A stretch of DNA of 5,416 nucleotides from Anaerolineae bacterium. GTDB lineage: Bacteria > Chloroflexota > Anaerolineae > JACIWP01. Positions 1-5,280 of the stretch are shown piece by piece. The position numbers and the translations under genes are program-made. The notes under the pieces were generated by a model that ran no database searches, was not told the origin of the DNA, and saw only the letters and a program-made list of their open reading frames with translations. The DNA lies in contig JACIWP010000210.1 in assembly GCA_014360855.1 (NCBI GenBank), forward strand, positions 1 through 5,416, written 5' to 3'. Position 1 is the stretch's first letter; each line of letters starts with the position of its first letter.

Positions 1-1
1 T

Positions 2-427
2 TGCCTGCGCGGCGAGCTGGGGGTCGGGAAAACGCGCTTTGTTCAGGGCATCGCCCAGGGGCTTCAGGTGGAAGGGCCGGTGCGCAGTCCTTCCTTCACC
101 CTGGTGTGGGAGTACACGTCGCCGGCCGGCCTCAAGCTCTTCCACATTGACTTCTACCGCCTGGGCGACGCGGTGGCCGAATCCCTGGCCATCGGCATCG
201 AGGAGTATCTCTATGGGGACGGCGTCTGCGTCATCGAGTGGTCGGAGCGCGCCGAACCCATCCTGCCGGCGGACCGTCTGACGGTGGAAATGCGTTTCAT
301 TGACGATTATAAGCGCGGCGTTCTACTGCGCGCCGGCGGCGAACGCTCCAGGGAATTATTGACCGCCTATCGGAGTGTAGTCATCGGACATGCGCCGGCG
401 TCATCGGCGCCGGCCGGCCGCTCTTGA
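2..427 (+). CDS. tsaE: TsaE, tRNA t6A37 biosynthesis ATPase (5' end outside window)
   Basis: TsaE (YjeE) is the small cytoplasmic P-loop ATPase that binds the TsaB-TsaD pair and drives the catalytic cycle that puts threonylcarbamoyl on A37 of ANN-decoding tRNAs. The frame is open from base 2, giving 141 visible residues. A Walker A motif GELGVGKT lies at visible residues 4-11 (bases 11-34). It is followed by SPSFTLV (29-35), HIDFYRL (48-54) and VIEWSER, all hallmarks of the family. Compared with E. coli TsaE (153 aa, GDLGAGKT near residue 35), about 30 N-terminal residues are missing off the left edge. An internal GTG at 68 cannot be the start because it would remove the P-loop. The last 20 or so residues, ending in an Ala/Pro/Ser-rich stretch, go beyond the usual family end. 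tsaB starts 24 bp downstream, so the two are probably co-transcribed. The assignment is very secure. Confidence 0.96.
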   Translation, partial: CLRGELGVGKTRFVQGIAQGLQVEGPVRSPSFTLVWEYTSPAGLKLFHIDFYRLGDAVAESLAIGIEEYLYGDGVCVIEWSERAEPILPADRLTVEMRFIDDYKRGVLLRAGGERSRELLTAYRSVVIGHAPASSAPAGRS

Positions 428-451
428 CACCGCGTTTCGGGGGTCAGCCTC

Positions 452-1120
452 ATGCTGTTAGCCATTGACACCGCCACCCGCAATGCCAGCATCGCGCTCT
501 ATGACGCGCACCAGGTCTGGGCGGAGCGCACCTGGTTCTCGGATTACAACCACACCGTCGAGCTGATGCCCAACATTGTGGACATGTTCCGCTTACTGCG
601 GCTGGAGCCGGCGCGCCTCCGCGGGGTGGCGGTGGCCATCGGCCCAGGCTCCTTCACCGGCATGCGCATCGGGCTGAGCGTTGCCAAGGGGTTGTGCCTG
701 GCGCTGGGGATCCCCATCAAGGGTATCCCCACCCTGGACGTGGTGGCCCAGCCTTTCGCCGGCAGTGACCTGCCGGTGTGCGCGGTGGTGCACGCCGGCC
801 GCGGGCGCTTCTGCGCCGCGGTGTACCGCAGTGTGGACGGACAGTGGAGCCGGCAGGGAGATTTCCAGCTTGTCACGCCGGACAGACTGCCGGCGCTGGC
901 GGAAGGCCGGACGATTTTCTGCGGGGAGCTGGATGAGGAAGCCCGGCAGGCGGTGCAGTCCGCGCTGGGGAAGCGCGCCGTGATCGCCACGCCGGCGCAG
1001 TCGGTGCGGCGAGCGGCGGTGCTGGCGGAAATGGCCTGGCCGGCGCTGGCCTCCGGTCAGGGCGACGACCTGGCCAGCCTGTCGCCCATTTACCTGCACA
1101 CGGCCGGCGACTCGCCATGA
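452..1120 (+). CDS. tsaB: TsaB, scaffold subunit of the tRNA t6A37 complex
   Basis: TsaB (YeaZ) is a cytoplasmic ASKHA-fold protein without its own transferase activity. It dimerises with TsaD and is needed for t6A37 synthesis together with TsaE. The 222-residue product is close to the usual length (E. coli 231). Visible family marks are the N-terminal LLAIDTATRNASIALYD strand pair, HTVELMP at 34-40, the signature GPGSFTGMRIGLSVAKG at 64-80, and SPIYLH near the C-terminus. The region around 114-125 (HAGRGRFCAAVY) matches the usual DARRGEVY segment but has His in place of Asp. The ATG at 452 has a G-rich Shine-Dalgarno (GGGGGT, 439-444) 7 nt upstream. Its stop overlaps the start of rimI as ATGA (1117-1120), which suggests translational coupling. 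Confidence 0.96.
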   Translation: MLLAIDTATRNASIALYDAHQVWAERTWFSDYNHTVELMPNIVDMFRLLRLEPARLRGVAVAIGPGSFTGMRIGLSVAKGLCLALGIPIKGIPTLDVVAQPFAGSDLPVCAVVHAGRGRFCAAVYRSVDGQWSRQGDFQLVTPDRLPALAEGRTIFCGELDEEARQAVQSALGKRAVIATPAQSVRRAAVLAEMAWPALASGQGDDLASLSPIYLHTAGDSP

Positions 1121-1767
1121 GGGATACGCCGTTGGATTGGACCGATATCCCGTACCTGGTGCGGCCCATGCAGGTGGCCGATATCGAGCAAGTCATGCCC
1201 ATCGAGCGGTCGAGTTTCACCTCCCCCTGGCCGGCCTCCGCCTTTGAGTATGACCTCCTGCACAACCGGCACGCGCATTATTTCGTCGTGACCCCGCGGC
1301 CGGCGCAGGAAGCAGGGGAGCCGAAGCCGGCTTCCTGGCTGAACCGGCTCCTGCGCACTGCCCCGCCCTCCCCCTCACCGTCCGGGCCGGTGCTGGGATA
1401 CGCCGGCTTCTGGGCGCTGGTGGACGAGGCGCACCTGGCCAATATCGCGGTGGCCCCGGAGTGGCGCGGGCGCGGGCTGGGGGAACTGCTGTTGGTAACG
1501 GTCATCGATCGTGCGGTGGAGCTGGGCTTGGTGGTGGTGACGCTGGAGGTACGGGTGAGCAACCTGCGGGCGCAGAAGCTGTACCGCAAGTACGGCTTCG
1601 AGGTGGTGGGGGAGCGCCGGCACTATTATTCCGACAACGGCGAGAACGCCTACATCATGACCACGGGCATCATCACCAGCGCCGCATATCAGCGCCGGCT
1701 GGCCGAGCTGAAGGAAGCCCTGCACGCCAAACTGCGCGCCCAGACCGCGCCGCCCCCAGCGGAATGA
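1117..1767 (+). CDS. rimI: RimI-type GNAT N-terminal acetyltransferase with a Pro-rich insertion
   Basis: A GCN5-family acetyltransferase, most likely RimI, which acetylates the N-terminal alanine of ribosomal protein bS18 and possibly other N-termini in the cytoplasm. The fold is seen in order: LVRPMQVADIEQVMPIE (14-30), SPWPASAFEYDL (36-47), NIAVAPEWRGRGLGELLL with the acetyl-CoA-binding RGRGLG (117-122), then LEVRVSNLRAQKLYRKYGF (143-161). By alignment with Salmonella RimI, the catalytic Glu103 and Tyr115 correspond to E144 and Y156. At 216 aa it is much longer than E. coli RimI (148). About 30 residues of Pro/Ala-rich sequence (60-90) lie between the central strands, and about 30 residues are added at the C-terminus. 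The start overlaps the tsaB stop. Placement after tsaE-tsaB is common for rimI and supports the name; the exact substrate is inferred. Confidence 0.9.
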   Translation: MRDTPLDWTDIPYLVRPMQVADIEQVMPIERSSFTSPWPASAFEYDLLHNRHAHYFVVTPRPAQEAGEPKPASWLNRLLRTAPPSPSPSGPVLGYAGFWALVDEAHLANIAVAPEWRGRGLGELLLVTVIDRAVELGLVVVTLEVRVSNLRAQKLYRKYGFEVVGERRHYYSDNGENAYIMTTGIITSAAYQRRLAELKEALHAKLRAQTAPPPAE

Positions 1768-1768
1768 A

Positions 1769-1799
1769 AAAGCCCGCCCGAATGGCTCGGGCGGGCTTT
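1769..1799. terminator. Bidirectional intrinsic terminator between convergent operons
   Basis: A perfect 10-bp G+C stem (GCCCGCCCGA at 1772-1781 with TCGGGCGGGC at 1787-1796) has a 5-nt loop (1782-1786). Flanking AAA and TTT extend it to 13 bp. On the - strand the stem is followed by five T (complement of 1767-1771), a good terminator for the rnpA-khpB operon. On the + strand only three T follow, a weaker one for tsaE-tsaB-rimI. It begins one base after the rimI stop and lies 11 bp beyond the khpB stop. The A-tract serving the - strand starts with the last base of the rimI TGA. Confidence 0.9.
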
Positions 1800-1810
1800 C
1801 GTGCTGCTCC

Positions 1811-2587
1811 TCACTGCCGCAGGTGAATCATCACCTTGCGGTTATCCCCTTCGCCGATGCTGTGCGTGGTCACCTGGGGGTGATCGCGCAGGGCGAGGTG
1901 CACGATGCGCCGCTCGTACGGCGGCATGGCTTCCAGCACCACTGAGCGGCGGGTCGCCACCACCTGCTCGGCCATGCGTTCGGCCAGCCGGCGCAACTGC
2001 TGTTCGCGCCGCTCCTTGTAGCCCTGCACATCAATCACGATATTGTACCAGCGGCGCGTACGGTGATTGACAATCAGCCGCACCAGGAACTGGAGAGCGC
2101 CCAGGGTCTCGCCGCGCCGGCCGATCAGCATCCCCAGGTCCCGGCCCTGGATGTCCAGCACCACCGGCGGCGGGTTATCCCCCTCCAGCATAAACTCCGT
2201 CGGGGGCTTGGAGACGATGCGCGCCTGGATGGACATGCGCTGGAGGATGCCCTGTAGGGCGTCGCGGGCGATGCGCTCCACCTCTTTGGGGGAGAGCGCC
2301 GGCGCTTTGGTGACCTCGGCCCCGGCCTCTTCCTCTTCTACCTCCGGCCCTTCCCAATATTCCTCCGAAAGAACCTGTTCCTGCGCTTCGGCAGGGGCGG
2401 CTTCCACCCGCGGCGCCAGGCGCACCCGGGCATCTTCGGCGCCGATGCCCAGCAGGCCGCGACTGCCGTGGCTCAGGATTTCCACCTCCACCTGGTCCCG
2501 GCTCAGCCCCAACTGGGCCAGGCCGGCGGCAATCGCCTCCTCAACGGTTTTTCCTCTAACCTCGACGCTTTCTCCTCTTCTTTCCAT
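1811..2587 (-). CDS. khpB: KhpB (Jag/EloR), RNA-binding protein with Jag_N, KH and R3H domains
   Basis: KhpB/Jag is a cytoplasmic RNA-binding protein which, in Gram-positives, works with KhpA and affects cell elongation and division. The 258-residue product has an N-terminal Jag_N domain (about 5-58, with VEVRGKTVEEA and GSRGLLGIG). A Glu/Ala-rich linker (about 60-95) includes a VEEEEAGAE run. A KH domain (about 120-185) has the GRRG loop at 156-159. A C-terminal R3H domain has the R-x3-H motif at R226/H230, followed by the typical SIGEGDNRKVMI. The frame is open further upstream to an ATG at 2659, but those extra 24 residues are the shadow of the yidC tail and do not resemble Jag. The ATG at 2587 has AAAGGG 7 nt upstream and starts the protein just before Jag_N. 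This start lies inside yidC, giving a 32-bp overlap. It is the last gene of the operon, with the terminator just beyond it. Confidence 0.95.
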   Translation of the reverse strand: MERRGESVEVRGKTVEEAIAAGLAQLGLSRDQVEVEILSHGSRGLLGIGAEDARVRLAPRVEAAPAEAQEQVLSEEYWEGPEVEEEEAGAEVTKAPALSPKEVERIARDALQGILQRMSIQARIVSKPPTEFMLEGDNPPPVVLDIQGRDLGMLIGRRGETLGALQFLVRLIVNHRTRRWYNIVIDVQGYKERREQQLRRLAERMAEQVVATRRSVVLEAMPPYERRIVHLALRDHPQVTTHSIGEGDNRKVMIHLRQ

Positions 2588-3431
2588 ACTGTTGCCCTTT
2601 CTTAGCGGTTTGTCCCTCGGCAGGCTGTGCATCCACAGGAGCGGAGGCGGTGGGCGCACTGCTGGCCGGCGCTTTGCTGGTCACGGCCTTGGCCGGCGGC
2701 GCCCCCCGTTTCCCGAACGACACGCCCACCCAACCCGGCGTGAAGTACTGGATGACGATGCCCACAATGTTGGACACGACGAAATAGAGCGCCAGCCCGG
2801 AGGGGAACTGTAAGCTGAAAAAGCCCAGCATCAGGGGGAACATCACCTGCATGCTCTGGTTCATGGACGCCGACTGTGGGTCGGAGGAGGGCGGCGACAT
2901 CACTTTCTGCTGGAACCAGGTCGTGGCCACCACCAGCACCGGCAGGATGTAGAGCGGGTCCGGCTTGCCCAGGTCCAGCCAGAGGAAGGTGTTCTTCACC
3001 GGCACCAGCGAGGAGAGCCATGGCAAGCTCTTGTAGATATTATTGGAAAGGTTCAGCAGTTGAAGCGGGCCGGCCGCCAGCGTCTGGGCGATGGACTGAT
3101 ACAGGCCGATCCAGATGGGGAACTGGATGAGGAGCGGCAGACACCCGCCCAACGGGTTGACGCCGGCCTCGCGGTACAGCTCCATCTGGGCCTGCGCCAG
3201 CTTCTCCTTGTCGTCCTTGTATTTCTTCTGCAGTTCCTGGAGCTTGGGCTGTAATTCCTGCATCTTCTTGGCGGATCTCTGCTGGGGCAGGCTCAGCGGC
3301 AGGGTGAGCAGGCGGATAATGATGGTGAACACAGCGATGGCCGCGGCGAAGTTCTGCCCGAGCGCTCCGTAGAGCAGCAACAGGCCGTTCAGCATCGGCT
3401 GAAGAAAGAATTGTGTCCAAATCTGACCCAC
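2556..3431 (-). CDS. yidC: YidC/Oxa1 family membrane protein insertase, single-domain type
   Basis: YidC inserts and folds membrane proteins in the cytoplasmic membrane, alone or with SecYEG. The 291-residue product is the short type, without the large periplasmic domain of proteobacterial YidC. The first hydrophobic segment is at about 15-48 and includes FTIIIRLLTLPL, where R40 is the conserved groove arginine. A charged cytoplasmic hairpin follows (about 52-90, rich in K, E and Q, with QPKLQELQKKYKDDKEKL). Further membrane segments lie near 95-115, 160-176 and 197-230, with NPLGGCLPLLIQFPIWIGLY and FPSGLALYFVVSN as family marks. The tail (241-291) is Ala/Pro/Ser-rich and ends in KKRRKRRG, as expected of a ribosome-contacting tail. 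The start is GTG with a strong Shine-Dalgarno 9 nt upstream. It lies 41 bp after the lipoprotein gene and overlaps khpB by 32 bp. Confidence 0.97.
   Translation of the reverse strand: MGQIWTQFFLQPMLNGLLLLYGALGQNFAAAIAVFTIIIRLLTLPLSLPQQRSAKKMQELQPKLQELQKKYKDDKEKLAQAQMELYREAGVNPLGGCLPLLIQFPIWIGLYQSIAQTLAAGPLQLLNLSNNIYKSLPWLSSLVPVKNTFLWLDLGKPDPLYILPVLVVATTWFQQKVMSPPSSDPQSASMNQSMQVMFPLMLGFFSLQFPSGLALYFVVSNIVGIVIQYFTPGWVGVSFGKRGAPPAKAVTSKAPASSAPTASAPVDAQPAEGQTAKKGQQYGKKRRKRRG
2595..2600 (-). promoter_or_regulatory. Ribosome binding site of khpB, inside yidC
   Basis: On the - strand AAAGGG lies 7 nt before the ATG at 2587. It is within codons of the yidC tail (the AAG-AAA-GGG stretch of TAKKGQQ), so translation of yidC runs through the khpB start. 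It decides between the 2587 and 2659 starts. Confidence 0.65.
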
Positions 3432-3440
3432 GTGTGCACT

Positions 3441-3447
3441 ACCTCCT
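3441..3447 (-). promoter_or_regulatory. Strong ribosome binding site of yidC (GTG start)
   Basis: AGGAGGT on the - strand, 9 nt before the GTG at 3431. It is a near-complete anti-16S match and supports the GTG start over the ATG at codon 13, which would cut into the first hydrophobic segment. Confidence 0.85.
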
Positions 3448-3472
3448 GGGGTCTCCCCCGGTGTGAGAAAAT

Positions 3473-4579
3473 TTACTTGGTCTGGGCAGGGTTCGCCAGC
3501 CAGCGCTGTACGCCGCTGGCGGCATCCAGCGCCGCGACGCGACCGTTCATGATGGCGACGTAAATGGTATCGTCGGCGGCCACCGGTTCGCTGAGCAGTT
3601 GGCCGGCCTTGGGATCATCGGTGGAGAAGCTCCATTTTTGCTGGCCGGTCTGCGGGTCCAGGGCATACAGCCGGCCATCCCGGCTGGCGACATACAGCGT
3701 CCCTTCGTGATACAGCGGCGTGGCGCGCACCAGGTCGCCGGCGGTGAACTTCCAGCGCAGGGCGCCGGTTCCCGCATCCAGCGCATAGACGTTATGGTCC
3801 GTGGCGCCGAAGTAGACCACCCCTTCATGCAGAAGCGGCCCGCCCCAGATCCAGCCATCGGTTTTGAAGGACCACTTTTGCTCTCCGCTGACGGCATCCA
3901 GGGCATAGAGGGAGCTGTCGAAGGAGCCGAAGAAGACCATGCCCTCGCCCACCGCCGGCGTGCCGGCGATAGCGCCGCCGGCCTCAAACTGCCAGAGCTT
4001 CTGCCCCGAATCTGCATCCAGGCAGTAGAGGCGGTGGTCCATGGCGCCGAGGTACAGCCGGCCGTCGGCCAGGGCCGGCGACGCCCAAATCCACCCCTCT
4101 GTCGGGAATTCCCATAGCACGCGGCCGCTGTTCACCTCCACGGCCCGCAGTTTTTTGTCTTCCCCGCCGAAATAGGCTACGCCATCCGCCACCAGCGGGC
4201 GGGCCAGCACCGCTTTATTGGCGGTGGAAATGGTCCAGCGCGTCTGGCCGCTCGCCCGGTCCAGGGCATACAGCCCTTGGGCGGAGGTGCCGACCAGCAA
4301 CAGGTCGCCGGCCACGGCCGGCTCGCCGTGGAATTGGGCCGGCTCCTTGCTGTCGGCCGGCGGCACCCGCCACAGTTCCTGGCCGCCCCGCTGGGCATCC
4401 AGTGCCCACACATGCCCATCCAGGCCCGTCAGATACAGCACATTATCGGCATATGCCAGGCCGGGCCAGATGGGCGGCGGGGTTGCGCTGGCGCCGCCAC
4501 TGCACCCTGCCCCGATGAAAAGGAATGCCAACAGCAGGGGTACCAGTACCCCCACGCCCCATGGAATGCGATGTTTCAA
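3473..4579 (-). CDS. Predicted lipoprotein, eight-bladed PQQ/BamB-like beta-propeller
   Basis: A 368-residue exported protein. The N-terminus has a signal peptide (KHRIPWG, then the hydrophobic VGVLVPLLLAFLFIG) ending at GAGC with Cys26, a probable lipidation site although Gly at -3 is unusual. The rest is a beta-propeller with eight blade motifs of the form LYALD-x2-(S/T)G-x3-W. The closing Trp residues are at 70, 115, 156, 196, 236, 276, 316 and 360. This is the PQQ-like/BamB-like fold. I see no clear quinoprotein catalytic residues, so a binding or scaffold role is more likely than an enzyme. The frame is open to an ATG at 4675 inside yidD, but the TTG at 4579 is chosen because AGGAGG lies 8 nt upstream and translation then begins at the signal peptide. 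It sits between yidD and yidC, all in one direction, which suggests a link to membrane protein biogenesis. No specific function is known to me. Confidence 0.85.
   Translation of the reverse strand: MKHRIPWGVGVLVPLLLAFLFIGAGCSGGASATPPPIWPGLAYADNVLYLTGLDGHVWALDAQRGGQELWRVPPADSKEPAQFHGEPAVAGDLLLVGTSAQGLYALDRASGQTRWTISTANKAVLARPLVADGVAYFGGEDKKLRAVEVNSGRVLWEFPTEGWIWASPALADGRLYLGAMDHRLYCLDADSGQKLWQFEAGGAIAGTPAVGEGMVFFGSFDSSLYALDAVSGEQKWSFKTDGWIWGGPLLHEGVVYFGATDHNVYALDAGTGALRWKFTAGDLVRATPLYHEGTLYVASRDGRLYALDPQTGQQKWSFSTDDPKAGQLLSEPVAADDTIYVAIMNGRVAALDAASGVQRWLANPAQTK
3632..4111 (-). repeat. Four consecutive 120-bp coding repeats (propeller blades)
   Basis: Within the lipoprotein gene the blade-closing Trp codons fall at residues 156, 196, 236, 276 and 316, exactly 40 codons apart, giving four units of 120 bp. 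On the + strand, variants of CATCCAGGGCATA recur at the same phase (for example near 3777, 3896 and 4016). Blades two apart are most alike in one element: GWIWASP (162-168) and GWIWGGP (242-248). This points to internal duplication of blades. Outer blades have slightly different spacing (45, 41 and 44 residues). Confidence 0.8.
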
Positions 4580-4587
4580 TGGAAGCT

Positions 4588-4593
4588 CCTCCT
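4588..4593 (-). promoter_or_regulatory. Ribosome binding site that fixes the TTG start of the lipoprotein
   Basis: AGGAGG on the - strand lies 8 nt before TTG at 4579. Neither upstream in-frame ATG (4675, 4630) has a comparable site, and both would put about 17-32 polar residues in front of the signal peptide. Confidence 0.8.
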
Positions 4594-4658
4594 GCTCCGA
4601 TAGCGGATACCATTTCTCTGCGCGATGCATAACCGCCGGCCGCGAACATGCCGGCCCC

Positions 4659-4868
4659 TTACGGCACCGGGTCATATCCCCCAGGGTGGAACGGATGACA
4701 GCGCAAAAGGCGCCGTACGCCCAGCCATCCCCCTTTCAGCAAGCCGTATTTATCGATCGCCTGGTAGGTGTAATGCGAGCAGGTCGGATAAAAACGACAG
4801 CTAGGGGGAAGCAGTCGGGATATCGTCATTTGATACAATTTGATGAGCCAAAGAGCAACGATCTTCAT
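4659..4868 (-). CDS. yidD: YidD, membrane protein insertion efficiency factor
   Basis: YidD is a small membrane-associated protein that assists insertion by YidC; in E. coli it is found near nascent inner-membrane proteins. The 69-residue product carries the full family signature: LIKLYQMTISRLLPPSCRFY and PTCS with C24 and C30, the segment AIDKYGLLKGGWLG, then RRLLRCHPFHPGGYDPVP with C57. The N-terminus is amphipathic or weakly hydrophobic, as in other members. The next in-frame ATG is codon 14, which would lose the conserved LYQ region, so the ATG at 4868 is kept. It has only a weak purine-rich leader (GAAG, 6 nt away). The start lies inside rnpA, and the two genes overlap by 68 bp. The lipoprotein gene begins 79 bp downstream. 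Confidence 0.95.
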   Translation of the reverse strand: MKIVALWLIKLYQMTISRLLPPSCRFYPTCSHYTYQAIDKYGLLKGGWLGVRRLLRCHPFHPGGYDPVP

Positions 4869-5280
4869 CTTTCACTTCTTCTGCGTGCGGATGGGAATCC
4901 GCCGGCCCGACGGCTGGTTCGGCCGCCTGTGGAGGCTGGATGGACTGCCAAATGCCGGCGCGCCGCGCCAGTTGTCCCACCGCCTCGTACACCGCGGCAA
5001 ATTTGGCATCGCGCAGGGGAGCTCGTGCGATGAGGATGACATCGTAGCCTGGGGCAAAATTGGATAACTGCAGGCGCACCGCCTCCCGCAGTAATCGTTT
5101 CGCCCGGTTCCGTTTGACGGCCTTGCCGAGGCGCCGGCTGACGGAAAAGCCAAACCGGCTGTACGGCAGATCATTCGGCAGAGCGATGAGAACCGCCAGG
5201 GGATGGGCCACGCTTTTTCCCTTTTCCCGCACCTCCGCAAAACGGGCACTGCCGCGCAGACGATACCGCTTTTTCAACAT
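4801..5280 (-). CDS. rnpA: RnpA, protein subunit of RNase P, with an unusual C-terminal tail
   Basis: RnpA is the basic protein cofactor of the RNase P ribozyme, which matures the 5' ends of tRNAs. Residues 1-110 are typical: KKRYRLRGSARFAEVREKGK, FGFSVSRRLGKAV (43-55), the RNA-binding KRNRAKRLLRE (56-66) and GYDVILIARAPL (78-89). The ATG at 5280 has GGAAGGT (5287-5293) 6 nt upstream. At 159 aa it is about 40 residues longer than most RnpA proteins (about 110-125). The tail after residue 111 is Pro/Ala/Glu-rich (PQAAEPAVGPADSHPHAEEV), unlike the basic core, and from residue 138 overlaps yidD in another frame. A +1 frame shift near residue 110 would instead end at a TGA (4872-4874) just 3 nt before the yidD ATG. 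Identity is certain; the exact 3' end is not. Confidence 0.93.
   Translation of the reverse strand: MLKKRYRLRGSARFAEVREKGKSVAHPLAVLIALPNDLPYSRFGFSVSRRLGKAVKRNRAKRLLREAVRLQLSNFAPGYDVILIARAPLRDAKFAAVYEAVGQLARRAGIWQSIQPPQAAEPAVGPADSHPHAEEVKDEDRCSLAHQIVSNDDIPTASP

Noticed and set aside
593..1099. Open - strand frame of 168 codons inside tsaB
   Set aside because: Arg/His/Pro-rich shadow of tsaB, without motifs or a credible ribosome site.
2067..2813. Open + strand frame of 248 codons over khpB and yidC
   Set aside because: Antisense shadow, rich in Ser/Arg/Pro, with no recognisable motif, while both - strand genes are certain.
3448..3458. Short hairpin GGGG-TCT-CCCC between the lipoprotein gene and yidC
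   Set aside because: The stem is only 4 bp and no T-run follows, so it is not a credible terminator or attenuator.
4634..4656. Two GCCGGC copies flanking a short loop after yidD, as a possible terminator
   Set aside because: The stem is 6 bp and does not extend, no T-tract follows, and the motif is abundant throughout the window.
4580..4658. Possible internal promoter before the lipoprotein gene (TTATGC, 17 nt, TATCCG on the - strand)
   Set aside because: The -35-like hexamer matches only two of six consensus bases and the -10 is poor, so it is not distinguishable from chance.
4218..5033. Long open frame on the + strand (271 codons) across the lipoprotein start, yidD and rnpA
   Set aside because: It is antisense to three well-recognised genes, has no family signature, and its composition fits a shadow of G+C-rich codons.
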